DNA of 64,000 nt from Rotaria socialis. Taxonomy: Eukaryota; Rotifera; Eurotatoria; Philodinida; Philodinidae. The DNA lies in the NCBI GenBank assembly GCA_905331475.1, contig CAJNYU010002347.1, positions 1-64,000 on the forward strand, written 5' to 3'. The translations under genes and the position numbers were made by a program. Shown here piece after piece: positions 49,801-62,622 of the stretch (position 1 is its first letter; each line of letters starts with the position of its first letter). The notes beneath the pieces were generated by a model, which made no database searches, had not been told where the DNA came from, and saw nothing but the letters and a program-made list of their open reading frames with translations.

Positions 49801-52800
49801 CCATGACCTTGCACTGCAAATGGTGTTTCATTCGACCATGTATCCAATAGTTTTTGCATTTTTTTGCTTGATTTACGTGTATCACCACTGCTAGAAATAT
49901 GATTTGGTAACGGCAAGATTTCAAAAAACATTTTCATTGCCGCTCTTACCTCATCGTTGATTGGTTTTGTGCATTCGGTGCATTCGGAGGTATTATAAAA
50001 TATGTTTTAATACCTAATTTAGCAATGTATTCATCACGTTCATTTCCATGAGCTTCTTCAACTTCGTACTCGTTCCCCAATTTGAGTAATGTACTTTCAG
50101 ATATATGAACACGGCTATTAATAGAAAGTTCATTCGTTTTAACAATACTGCTTTAGGCTGAACGTTTTTGGCATTGTTTCTGTTGGAAAATTTTGAGTAT
50201 TTCAAGATTTAGATCAAAGCTGCTAAACGGAAATCTATCGTTTTACCGTCGAGCTATTTTCTCATTAGAAAAAATGTCGTTTCTAGGAAAGCTTTTGATT
50301 AACTGCGAGCTTGTTTCTTTTTTTGTATCTAAAAGGAAACTATCAGTCTATTCAGATAACGTTTCGTGCGGGCCGTTAAGACCTAGGAGGTAAAAACAGG
50401 GTGAAGCTAAGTTTCCGAGAACAAAAATGCACTTTATATGTTACAGTAAAAATTTCGAGGTGATTGATTGGATTTTTCTTTGAAGAACGGGTTTAATTAT
50501 ACCAGTACTGGGAGCTAAGAATTATTGATATCTAAATTTTTCTGCTTCGGCTTTTTGAACTCGAGCTTTCAGAATGAAAATTGTGTTGTTTTACGAACAG
50601 TAAAACTACTCAATTGCATCAATAATTTCAATATTCCTTCTAGAGGAAATCCTGTATGACACTTTTCTTTTATTATAATTTAAATGTTTGATGTGATTAT
50701 CTCATTTTTACTTCGTCAGTTTCGAAAATTACTCGGAACCGCGATTACCAACATATGACGTTCTTTTAAGATTTCAAGGATAAAAAAAATTCGGCAAATC
50801 TCATGAGGAAACAAAATATCGGGCCGAATTTTTTCTGAAAATAAACACAAAATTCTATAAGGAATCTGCAATCGATATCATTTTCTATCTAGCACAATAA
50901 GTCGATAATGGAACGACCCGACACTTTCTAAAAGCAACACTATGAAATCTCAGCTTTCAATATCAGAATGTCTCTTCTAACGTATCTGACAAACAAGGTT
51001 ATCTGTTAAGTGTAGGCGATCTATTTTGAGCACCATTGCATATCAACATTTTAGTTCGGATGTCATTCAACATCGCATAGAATCCAAGAAAATGTCAACA
51101 ACACACATGAAACATTGATATATGCATCAAGGACGCTTTTGCATCCGTGTAAAACACATACATTTCTTACATTGTTCTACTCAATCTGTCATTGAAGTTA
51201 CTTTGTTTATGCGTACTGTAGTATTTTCTCGTATTATAATCTTTGAATAATGCGAGTCGAATTACGTGTTCGCTAGATTTTTCAAAATCTGTTGTTATAT
51301 TTACAGACTGTTCTACGTAAGCTTAGTTTCTTATGTATTTACAAGCTGCCTATTTTACACTAGACATACCCCGGCACGCCACCCGCTTCAATATGATTAG
51401 CTAATGTCACATCATCGGACCATGTATCGTACTGCCATTTTTTAAGACCTATCACTCCACATAAGACGCGTCCTGTGTGTATTCCAATGCGCATATCAAC
51501 ATTCACACCCGTTGCCTCTCGTACTAATCTAAATAATAATAAAAAGAAAAGAAAAACAAAGATCAGCATTAACAAGACAATCAAGAGAGAAAATAATGTA
51601 CTTGATATCATCGATCATTTTCAAACCCATGCGAACACAATTCGATGCGTGATTGGGTCGACTTATTGGTAAGCCACTAACACAATAATAACAATCGCCC
51701 AAGATTTTTATTCGCATACAATCACATTCCTAAACAGCAATAATAATTTTCCCACAATTAATCTATTGACATATGTTACTTGTGCTAATTGATCAAATTT
51801 TCCAAACAGCTTATTAAGAATTTGTACCAGTTCCGGTGGGGTAAATTTTTCTGATAATGGTGTAAAATTTACAATATCGGCATATAATATTCTAATTAAA
51901 TCAAAAAATTTATCGAACATCAAAATCCAATAGGCAAACTTACGTCACATTTTCATGTTTTTTTATGTATAAATCATGAAATGTTGCTTTTCGTACACTA
52001 ATATTCTTTGTATTCAGTCCTTGATCATCATAATCTCTTGATTGAAGATTATGATATTTAGCTGTCTCTTTAACTTTTCGTAACATCTCTGATTTCATAC
52101 TTAATGCTATCAAAAAAGAAATATGATATTAGAAAACTTGGAAAAAACAAAAAAAAAACTCGGTTTCAATTTTCATTATACCAATATGAGCTGGAATAAC
52201 ACTCAGAATTAAAGTTTCTTGTTGTTCTTTTTCACGTTCAAGTCTTAAACGAGCTTCTATGCATCGCATAGTATTTTGATATGTTTTCTTCTGGTGTGCA
52301 TCTGTTAAATATCGATGACATAAACCAAATAGATTGCATGCAACAAAAAATAATGATAGACATATAACCTAAAAAAAAGTGAAAGAGATGTTTGGGTACA
52401 AAAAGAACTTTTATCGTGTTAATATCATCATGGCATTGATGATAATTCGACACTAATAGACTTCTTCTTCTTTAAACAATTAAACAAAACGGAAAGATAA
52501 TTTACCTCAAGTTTAAATTCCATCCGATGAATTTTGTTATTTGGATTCTGAATATTATGTGTACGAGTAACAAGAATTAAATGAATTAGTGATGTTATTG
52601 ACGCCATTAGAGCCGTCCACGATCGTGAGATAGGTAATGTTGTATGTATAGTTATTATTGAAAATGTAACGATACCCATTAGATGTATAATTGATGTATG
52701 TTGTTGTAGAAGCATAGGTATGACGGAAAATAGTGTTAGCAAAAGCCATATTGATAAACATGATATATATACATGAGTATGAAGGAATTTTTCGCGTTGA

Positions 52801-55768
52801 AGTAGTATAATTAATGTTACTGACAGAAGTAAGATGCAAGAGAATAGAACAATTTCCAGAATGAATTGTGTCAAATGATGCTAAAAGAAAAATTCCATTT
52901 TAAAATAAACATTAAGAAAACAAAACCATATGATTATTTACTCTGCCAGAAAAAGCTGCCAATAATAAATAAACAAAACTTTGAAGAGCAGTCAACGATA
53001 ACGAAAACAGAACCAGACTATGTTTAATACGAATTAAATAAAGACCAAAATAATGTTTATTGTCCATTGTGGCTAAAATCAATGGAAAATATGTAGTTTT
53101 TGTTACTATATTTTTTTTAATTATAAGAAAAATAAAACGCATTTATTAAATTTATCCTCTATCCAAGGACATATTCATTCCATTAGCTGTATGTCTAACA
53201 GCTAGATATTACCTACAAGAAAGAAAAAGTTCTTTCTCTAACTAACTATAGAATGCATCATTTGACCCCTCATCAACACCCCGAGAATCAACCGAGGCTT
53301 GTGGACATTAAATACGAAAGAAACAAAAAGAACCTATCAATCTACATTAAGAATATGAAATCAAGCATCAATTAGAATAACAACGATTATTATCCGAAAT
53401 ATTACTCTCTGAATAATGAATTCTAGCCTATTTAAATTTTCATTCACAAGAAAAGATCTGTAATTTTTCTTTTCTAAATTCTTTTTCTTTTCTCTTCTTA
53501 TTACCGGTTATATTCGCCTCTTCACATAAGTCGACATATGACATAAAAATCTCCATAAAAAAGGCAGCAGCTGGTTTTATAAGATTTCATTACTCATCCT
53601 TTCGCTTCTATACTCATGGGGATCATTAAGAGAACAAGATATATACATAGAAGCTGTATGAAACTGCACTTTGGGACCTAATCAAAGCTGGTTCATCAGC
53701 ACTTTCGTTTGTTTTCTCTGTCTCTTGATCTACGATGAAAATAAAGTGGATGAACCACTTACGTCAAATCACAATAACATAGAACAATGAACACTAAAGA
53801 TTGCCTAAAGCATTCAATGGAATGTTATCATGAGGAGAAAAAGGAAGAGCAAAAGCAACTGTCTTTCTTTTGCTTTTGAAGGTTTTTGTTGGCTGTTAAA
53901 GATGATATACTCCGATCAAATTACTGATACTATTGGTCATCTGAAGTCTTCTTTTGTTTTATTTTAGAAAGTTCATCTGCAATTGCAGTCAATTATCAAC
54001 TTGAACAAAGCAAAATTACTTCTCAGTATCATCTTTTTCTTTAAAGACATCAATAGTTAATAACCTCGTTTCGTGCGCTATTATATAAAAAAAAAAAGAG
54101 CCGTGGATAATAAAAGAGGAATGCCTTTAAGATGATGATGATGATGAACATTGTCGACTGCTATTCCTTTATGATAAAGATGATAAAAATAATCAAACCT
54201 AGAAGCAACATGTCGTTGTTTCGAAAAACGTCGTACTAGTACTCTTTTCTTATGTTTTGCTAGTGACACAAACCAAAAATGCCAAAATAATCCTTCAGAC
54301 TTGTACGTAAAATGAGTAATCATTAAGCGCAACCATACCAAACATTTTTTTTTTAGTTATGCATATGGATAAAGAGCTAATTAATGTCAGCTTGTACGCA
54401 AAGCTGACTGATGACAATAGCAAGAATGCATCAATGCTTAAACAGGAAATAGAAAACGAAGCACTAGTTTGCGTCTCCAATGATTTCATCATAGAATTGA
54501 ATTAGCACGGCTATTTAGACAAAAATAAACTGCCACCGTTATCACCCTTGTTAACTGTTGATAAAAGGCAAGCGAAAGAAAACAAAAAGAAACACAAGAA
54601 AATTTTGATGTTGAGCTGAAAAAAATAATATATAGAGAGGAAGATTGTACCTGTGGTTGCATTTGTCGATGACCAGTCTAGGTTATGTCGCACACTATTG
54701 CTAGAACTATTACACGTACTAGCAATGTCGAATACATTTACCGATTCTGAAATCAAAAGGAAAAGTTGATAAATGAAGATTAATCGATAAACACAATGTC
54801 TAAAAGCCACTTCGATATAAACACAGTAGGCTTTTATTATAGACGTGAAAATATAATATGTATTAATACTAACGAAAAAAAAGAAAGAAAAAAATATAGA
54901 ACAAATGATACCCATGTTTATTGAGAAGAATGCAATTATCTATTTTTTCCTATGGCAATAGCGACTGTTTATGACGAGTTTGCGCATTATATTGGTTTTT
55001 TTTTGTTGACGATGCTACCGAAATACACATGTCGAAACGCCCTATCCAACCTAAACTCATCGTTGTGTATTAGCCGGTTGTTTTTCTTAATAAGATAGGA
55101 GAAAGTTAGTGACACAGAATATGGCTGTTTCTCTAGTTGATATTATATCCATATTGTTTGAATAACAAGCAGCGATTAAGAAATCATAGATAATATGTAT
55201 CATACCACTTAAGATAGAACAAATTCATAAATATAGAAATCACTGATTTTCCTCATGGAATGTGTATAACGAATTGTTTAATTTTTATGTAACTCGACGA
55301 AATTCTATATTATTTTTCCAGACATTTCTCATCAAATCAGCTCAATTAACAATAAGCAAGAGCAACAATTAATAATGTTGCTTTTTAATTGTACTTTTCT
55401 TGATTACATCATACGATCCGCAAATGTCTTGTCAAGGTCTTGTCATATTAGTATGATTACAAAATAAATCTACGCAAGGAAAATAGACTAATACAATATT
55501 ACTCTAATAAGGAAAAATTGTCCACATAATTAACTTAACTGTTCGAGAAGCTTATTCAAAATAAAGACTTACTTCGTTTGTTATTATTTTTTGTTTGACT
55601 AATAAACGAATCATGGCTTTTAGATTTTTGATCGGCCATTCGTGACGATGATACTGCTGACGGATGTCGATGACGACGAAGAAGTTTAAAAACAGGAGAT
55701 CGATGCTGATGTTGTTGTTGACGTTGACGCTGACGCTCCTTCCCCATTCTATCGAGATTATTGTCCAT
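46900..55768 (-). CDS. Transmembrane adenylyl cyclase (class III, 12-TM type)
   Basis: Twenty-one exons: 55768-55573, 54746-54651, 53072-52942, 52880-52506, 52368-52182, 52106-51944, 51891-51780, 51729-51602, 51528-51370, 50114-49950, 49890-49717, 49660-49442, 49377-49293, 49236-49021, 48538-48215, 48154-47999, 47881-47735, 47676-47575, 47515-47374, 47230-47133, 47076-46900; 1183 aa. A basic cytosolic N-terminus is followed by TM cluster 1, then C1a with both metal aspartates (Asp388 in YADIVNF, Asp432 in KILGDCYYC) and [16 protein letters not shown]1b and TM cluster 2 follow. C2 has [15 protein letters not shown], the catalytic pair Asn1110/Arg1114 in [12 protein letters not shown], and [13 protein letters not shown]1 plus C2 make cAMP at the plasma membrane under G-protein control. 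Long introns (1.6, 1.26 and 0.83 kb) lie at 54650-53073, 51369-50115 and 55572-54747. Confidence 0.95.
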
Positions 55769-56071
55769 GATTCTTTTTTGTTGGTACGTTTTCAGATAAA
55801 AAATTTTCAAGAATATTTTTCGTTTTGTCTGTCCAAATGAAGGTGTGCGTGGTGTGCGCAAAGAGTAAGTAAAAATGAACCGAACGTAACAGATACTAAT
55901 GAGTACCGGAGTTTGATTTCACTCTTCTTCTTCTTTTTCTTGATTGTTCTGATAACAGCTCGTTATTTCAATCGGAAGAATATTTGAGTGATAACAACAA
56001 GTGTTCTATTCGAATTGTTCTATTTATTGAAAAAGAATATTGCCTGTTTCGCTTATAAGCCAATGAGCAAG

Positions 56072-56100
56072 CGAGAGAGAGAGATAGAGAGAGAGACAGA
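56072..56100. repeat. (GA)n microsatellite
   Basis: About 14 GA units with single interruptions. Confidence 0.9.
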
Positions 56101-57320
56101 GCTTTTAGCGATGTCAGATGATGATATTCTTTATAATAAGCAAAATAATAGGTTGAACTCGTGGTTATGGAGCTTTTCAGAACAGAATTATTGCTATCTA
56201 AAACAGCGGATATGTATCCTTGTTTCATGTCTTGTCGTAAGCAAAAACGCGATGAAACTACTTATTTTCTTGCTCTTTGTCATCTTTATATCTTTCCCAA
56301 CGGCTTGTACTTCTACTTGTCTTCGTTTGTAGACAAGATTATCAATGGTCGAACTGAGATGACTGTTGAGAATAGCAAAATATATAAGAAAAAAAAGTGG
56401 AAATGAAGATGATTATTATGAAAGCAAAAAAGAATAGGCGTAGAGAAGATAATGATAGGGATGATGTTTTTTTTACTTTCTTATTAGCCACATAAGCGCT
56501 CGTATGCTCATCCCTATCGGTCATAATAATGGTAACTTTTATAGTAAATCTACGTTACGTATATCAAACGTTTCTCTCGTGCATATTGCATCTTGCTGCT
56601 GTTGCTGTTCTGTATGCATCATTTATAATAATAGCAATAATGATAATCGCGTGCATGCATCATAAAATATAAATCTATTTTAATTAGGATTTATATCAAT
56701 GACAATTCCAGTATCACATATAATTCTATGATGCCAACAGATTAAAGATCACTGTCTTAATTGGAATATATTGTTAACAAATTATTGAATGCACCTACTC
56801 AAAATTTCTCGGTTTCGATATGTTCGAAACAGTTGCATGAAGTTTGTTTTTGAATGACAGCTACTGCTGACTTCTGACAGAGATATCTTTCTAATGAAAA
56901 GTCGTATAGACGCTTTTCTGCTTGACTTGATAAGAATTTTTTTAGTCCGATCTCGTCTTTTAGATAAATAGAAAAACAAAATTGAATACGAACCCGATGA
57001 TAGAAATATCCAATATTTTATATGGCATTTACTGAAAGCGAGCGTTATGTTTCCTACAAAAATAAAAGCGAGAAACAGTTCGCATCTGAAAAATATAAAT
57101 GGCAGAATCAGAGATGTAATTTACGATGAAAGATCCCCTAGTGTGAATCTACTTTTTCAATAGATTTCCTGTCAATTATGAAAGACCCATGCGCTGCGCA
57201 CAATGTCACAAAATATTCTTCGATATAGATTAAATTTACGAGATTGGATCTAACGTAAGATAAGTTACTACGAGTTATTATTTCGGAAATCTTAATTTGT
57301 TGTAGAGCCTTAAACAATAC

Positions 57321-57341
57321 GGGCGGGGCGGGGGCGGGGGG
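57321..57341 (+). other. G-quadruplex-type G run
   Basis: Four runs of three or more G separated by single C bases (GGGCGGGGCGGGGGCGGGGGG pattern, positions 57321-57341), in DNA that is otherwise about two thirds AT. Confidence 0.8.
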
Positions 57342-59041
57342 TGACCCGGAAATATTTACTTTTATCAATAAGTATTCGATTTGCTTGTGGAAAGGCTGGC
57401 ATAGATAATATTTCTATTTGTGTGAAAGTATGTAAATTTAAGCAAGTCGAATATAGTGTAAAAGTTTACAATGCTAACAAAAACTTCAACAATTCTGAAA
57501 TAGTACGGATCGGTGCCTGAATAAAGATCAAAGCGAGGAAAATTACAGTGATAAAATGACATATTAAGATGAATTTTCAACGAGTTAGCTTCTAAACTAA
57601 CGGCATAGAAATAAAAAACAGGAAATTAAATTGCCCGTTGAAAAATGTTAGAGAATGTATTCCTTTTCAAAATGGCGAACAATGAATTTTAGTGTTCTAA
57701 ATCACTGCCGTAAAAACCAATGTCATCATGCTCTTTCTTTGATCGTCTCTACTGTACATGAATAGTAAAATATCTTATTTAAGTTTCCTATAAGATAGCG
57801 GTAAGAATAGACGAAGATGGAAGCGAAATCATCATTTCCAAATCATACGTGCATTTTTTATCTTGCACCAATAAATAACAAAATCACTTTCGATAGACAC
57901 ATTGTCACTTCTTGTAAACGAGTGATGAAAACGAGAGGCTGATCATACGTCTGACTGCCATTGCCAAACATAAATAATAAAATTTGATTATTTATATGCA
58001 GAACGAGATAAAAAAAAAAAGTGGTCTCCTTTGTTTCAATCTATCTTGCGTGTCACATATGCTAATATAAATAAATCTATATGTATATTTTATTGTATAT
58101 ATAATAGACGATTTTCCTGGCTGTTTGACATGTTTAAAACGAGTTTCTTCAAATTGATTTTAGAATCGGGTCGGACATAGTCGATTTCCTTTCTATAATG
58201 AGAATGATTCTCTACTAATTATAAAGACTAGCTCTTCAGATAATAATCTGAAATGTGGCTATACTACTTAAGACACTGTTAATAAACCTAACGAATTTGA
58301 GGTACATCTTGACATAGGAGGTTTTATACATTATAATATCCTCTAATCTCTCATGGATAAAAATTTTCACGCACGTGCACAATAGAATGCAAATTTTAAC
58401 ACGAAATCGTCTTCATGAATAATTCATTTGTAAAATAGCATGTGCTTACTCTCGTTAAAATATTGTACTGGTCACATTTTCTTTTGAATAAATTCTACTT
58501 GCTCGTTCTACGTTAAAATTCTTCGCAGTCGTTTTGCATATTTTTATGCATGTGTTCACCTACATCCTACTTTTTCATGATTATTTGTCACTTGTTAGTA
58601 ATTTTCTTACGATGCGCTATTTGACATAGTGTATTCTTATAGTTCTATGATACAGTTATTGGTAAGAAATCAAGTTCGAAGTGATGAAAGCTAACTATAT
58701 AAATGATGCTTAGAGAACAAGCATTATCATTATATTCAAATGCACGGGACTCGTTATTGTCAACGATGTGAATCTAAAGAGTAATTGAGCAATTTCTAGG
58801 GAAAAAATGGACGTTTTTATAGGCTTTTTATCAGAATAGAGAAGAGATTGAATATATCTAACAATTACTGAATTAATGCGTTAAACGATGAATATACTTG
58901 AACCATTTCAAGAGCATGAGTAGTTTCGATTAGCTTGTATCAATAAATTCTGTATTCATTGAAAAAAACACTTTGTATTGGGCTTTCAATAATAAAATTG
59001 TCCTTATTCGATTTTATAAAGCAAAACCAATCATTTCTATG

Positions 59042-59723
59042 CTATTTTTTAACTGCCCGATGACAGCATTTCGTTAGTTTTATATTTGGCCGAATTCCAA
59101 GTGCAGGTCGAGTCCAATCATTTCCTAGCATGCCATTTAATGTGCGAATACAACATGGCGTAGCCATAATACATCGTTCTGTACGATTGAATTGCATTGG
59201 TAAGTGAACGCCAAGAAGACGGTCAAGGAAAATATCAGTAAAATGATTACAATTACGTCGAATTAAATCATCTAGACAAGGAAATGCATGCTCTTTGCTT
59301 TTATGAAAATAAATTGTTTTCTTACAATCATTTCGAGTGAATTTATCATAAATATTAAATAAAATTTTTGTTTCAATTTCATCTTGGGTTAATTCAGTCA
59401 TGCCGAGCTTTTTCGATAAAATTAATCGACCCTGATGAGAGTAAGGTTGAGATTTACAAATGCCATCACCAAAATAATATTCAACATTATATAATTGTAC
59501 ACTCTATAGATAATTGTTGATTAGGAAAGTTCATTAGGATTTAACTAACTGTATGATAAGCACCAAGAAAATGGCAAGTAGAGTATTTGAACAAACAATT
59601 AGCTGTTCGATATTCGGAAAGTAAATCGTAAACATTGAGAAACACAGGTTCTAAATGTTTAGTTTTACTATTAGAAACGGTCGTTGTTAGATCGTTCATA
59701 GATTGTAAGTTCTTGCTCTGCAT
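59042..59723 (-). CDS. PPPDE/DeSI-type thiol peptidase
   Basis: Two exons, 59723-59550 and 59503-59042, 211 aa. After a polar N-terminus the PPPDE fold starts at PVFLNVYDLL. GAYHT at the end of exon 1 supplies the catalytic His57 and joins SVQLYNVEYYFGDGI across the splice, matching the family HTSxxxxxxEYxFGxGI. FPCLDDLIRRNCNHFTDIF contains the catalytic Cys143 in the diagnostic NCNHF motif. DeSI-1/2 proteins remove SUMO or palmitate from substrates and act in cytosol or nucleus. The central part between His and Cys contains an extra Lys-rich loop (IYFHKSKEHAF), and the C-terminus ends in a basic Cys-containing tail. It falls between the DeSI-1 (168 aa) and DeSI-2 (194 aa) types and is somewhat longer than both. 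Confidence 0.87.
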
Positions 59724-60818
59724 TTTTATCAAAGAAATAATATTAAATAGAGGCGCAAAGTTTTTAAATTGACACTTTTTTCGATTTTCTTATATTATTA
59801 ATTCTCGGGTGCAAATAATTTGCTTTTGAATTTATGCCTACAATTTAAATAAACGATTTACTAAAGATTTTCATTAATATGATAGAAATATTGATCTACC
59901 AATATTAGTGAAATGCAAAAGTAGCTCGTAGTACTGAGAGCCAGAACATGTATTCGTCATTTTGCAGACACTTCCATTCTGTATTGCATGGTATGTCACT
60001 CGGATTTGCTTTGAAAAAGTCTCTTTCGTTTAGAAAATTAAAAAAAAAAGATTTTGGATGCCAAAGCCTAGTTTTTTTCAGCATTCACTTGATCAATGGA
60101 ATACAATTTCGAACACAATATATAGTGGCTCCCATCATTATTTGACTAGTTGTACACTCAATATTTTTGCAGCTGTCGTAAATGTTAGCAACAGCCAATT
60201 TTGGTAATAAGCCTTAGGATATGGGCGTGTGAATAAAAGCAAGTTTGATCTGCCTGCGCACCTATACCCGGTAGCTTTAAACATGCTTTCTCATTCAAAG
60301 AATGAGCATCCTTTATAGGAAAGTGCAGTATTCAATGCCATAACATTTTCTTCTAAAAGCCGAATGTTACATTTTATTATATACAATAGGAAGTAAAATA
60401 AACATGTGTGCTGAGTCTAGACAATATAACTTCAACTCGATGCCGAAGCTGTTCATACGTAAGTGATTGCTTCGATATATTACTCTGGTTCGATTGGTAA
60501 GAAGTATTTAAAGTAATGTTAGATTTTCTAGTGTATAGACACCAGGTCTATGTTCTCTGTTTATCTATCATAGTTTCAGCAATCATTAACTTCGAAAAAG
60601 ACTCTTTATGCGTGCGCGTGCCGCCACAACACCGAGTAATCTAATGGTGTAAACATTAATCGCTGATTAATGGCGGAACAGCTTCTGATTACCTAAGAAA
60701 AAATCTTTGTAGAATTCGTGAGAGAGAACTCAAAATTATTCATACAATGAGAAACGGAACCAAAACGTGAAATTCAATGTCGATTATTTTGTCAGAGTCA
60801 ACATAAAGCACTTCACAC

Positions 60819-60988
60819 TTAACCCTTTCCAGCCGACTCCCAGAAGACAGGCAGCAAAGAAATATTGTGTTGTATATTTTTTGTTGCTCTATTATAGGGA
60901 TGCCAAAAATATATTTTTCAGAATAAATTTTTTTTGTATGGAATGACTGCCTGCTGCCATTTGGCAACATCCGGCCGTAACGGGTCAA
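60819..60988. mobile_element. Candidate 170-bp piggyBac-like MITE
   Basis: The left end reads TTAACCCTTTCCAGCCG. The right end, read inward, is TTTGACCCGTTACGGCCG. Both ends then carry AGGCAG/GCAGCA-type sequence. TTAA plus CCC at the tip is typical of piggyBac-type non-autonomous elements, which insert at TTAA. The right TTAA has decayed. No transposase is present. Confidence 0.45.
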
Positions 60989-61471
60989 ACTGGTTGTAAA
61001 TTTTTTTTTCGATTTCTATAATAAAAATGCATTATTCAATACCTCTTCGTTTATTAAAAGCATTTCAACACGAAAAGAATGACTCAAACATGGATAGAGT
61101 GCTTTGCACGCAGCTTTTTCAAAATATAAATTTCGTTTTTTCTGGCAAAACTCCAGAGCAGGAGACTTTCAGTTCTCCAGTAAGGACATAGCAAAACAAT
61201 AATTGATTTGAATATGAATGTTCATGTAGATAAATGAAAGGCCTACACCAACATCTGCACTAAGCCCATAAAGCTTCTATCGTTGCCCGGCTATTACACT
61301 CGAAGTATTAGTATACTTGAATATTGTCACTAAAAACTAGATTTAAATCGGAAAAAAAGCTGTGATAAGCATCTTATAGCTGCTTGAGTATCTAAAAACG
61401 TTTTGAGCAAGCGAAAGCACATACAATAGTGCACTTGGATGATCGAAATCAAAAAACAATTTTTCAAATTT

Positions 61472-61510
61472 TTGACCCGTTACGGCCGGCTGTTGCCAAA
61501 TGGCAACATC
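61472..61510. repeat. Inverted copy of the MITE terminus
   Basis: The reverse complement differs at one base from 60955-60988 over a 34-bp stretch containing CCGGCCGTAACGGGTC. The adjoining TGTTGCCAAATGGCAACA is itself almost palindromic. The other end of this second copy was not found. Confidence 0.6.
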
Positions 61511-62233
61511 AATAATTTTTATTGTTCGGATTTGCTGAAAAATTCTCTTTATTAATGGAATATGCAATAGATCTAAAAAGAAAAATTTACAGCTATTCAC
61601 TTCTAGTATTGAATCAGCTCATCCGTAGAAAAATTGTTTTTTTACGGTTGAATGGCTTCCATGGGATATTGTAGATAGATTCGGCTATGTTCTCAGTGGA
61701 AAGTTCTTTTTTGTATCGGAAACCGTGATTGTATCCTGAAATGTGTTACAGTAACTATCGAATCGTTAAAAAGATCTAATTAGATAATATATGGATGAAT
61801 AGATTTTCTACACTTGGCACATGAAAGAAATCAGTCATTATCAGATTAATTAAGGCAAGTTCACCAACCTTATTGCTGACGGGATGTAATAACTTATGCC
61901 CACTGAGATATGACTCGTTCATCAATAAAAAATAAAAACAGAAATTATTTTAATTTTAAAATAATCAACATTATCGTAGTTGCATGAAATAAGGACACCT
62001 GAGTTAGAGTGGCAGCCTGGTTTCATGGCAACTCTGATTATAGTAGCACTGAGAGGAAAGCCAATAAATAATTTAGGATCAGTTGTAACTGTCATTTTCT
62101 GTTTTTATTTTTCTTTAATAGAAAATGAACGAGTCAAGCAAACGAAGGATTGTTCGTGTCATAAATTTGGGAAAACGCATAGACTAGTTCAGTATAAATA
62201 TAGAATCGAAAGTTCATTTGTATTTTTAGATAA

Positions 62234-62495
62234 TCAACCACAGGCTGCGTATGAACCACCCCATCCACAATAGCCATCGCTGAATCCATGAACTCGACAA
62301 CATGTTTCAACATGACCACCTGTTCGGCAAGGTGTATTACAAACAGGATAATAGCGCCAAGCCATGAGTTGTCCAACGACTATAAAACACAAAAAGATAT
62401 CATTGGTATATTTCGAATCATCTATCGCTTTTTTCTGCGAAAATTCACTCACCAATAGTTAACAAGAGAAATAAAAGGAAAAAAAGAGCTCGTAT
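62234..62495 (-). pseudogene. Start-less copy of the six-cysteine peptide gene
   Basis: The second exon (62379-62234) is open and encodes almost the same mature peptide as the copy at 62623, with two substitutions (Val for Ile and Gly for Ser). The intron with GTGAG and TTATAG borders is kept. In the first exon homology stops within the signal-peptide codons at about 62492; beyond it there is no in-frame ATG, only an out-of-frame ATG at about 62515. So the duplication copied the gene without its start and probably without its promoter. It could still be expressed if a further exon exists upstream, but none is visible in the 140-bp spacer. Confidence 0.7.
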
Positions 62496-62535
62496 TGTTC
62501 CGGGAGTTTTCCCATAGGCAATATAATCCTTTCGA

Positions 62536-62543
62536 TATATAAA
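62536..62543 (+). promoter_or_regulatory. TATA box of the six-cysteine peptide gene
   Basis: TATATAAA in the palindrome spacer, 80-87 bp upstream of the ATG at 62623. It lies outside the repeated arms, so only the right-hand copy has it in the correct orientation. Confidence 0.55.
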
Positions 62544-62622
62544 CTTGAGTTATATTTCATAGGATATATCATTCAAACATTTCACATCAACCGAAAACTA
62601 CTCGTAAGATAAAAGTATCATC

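Larger units (their letters stand above)
55769..59041. other. Intergenic, 3.3 kb
   Basis: Upstream region of the adenylyl cyclase and 3' flank of the PPPDE gene. It contains a (GA)n repeat at 56072-56100 and a G-rich run at 57321-57341. Open frames at 55988-56332 and 57138-57368 lack recognisable content. No gene supported. Confidence 0.5.
59724..62130. other. Intergenic with short inverted-repeat remnants
   Basis: About 2.4 kb without a supported gene. It holds related short GC-richer motifs at 60819-60852, 60951-60988 and 61472-61510, described as mobile-element remnants. The rest is AT-rich. Confidence 0.5.

Noticed and set aside
57138..57368. 76-codon minus-strand frame overlapping the G run
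   Set aside because: No domain; the proline-rich part is only the translated C run.
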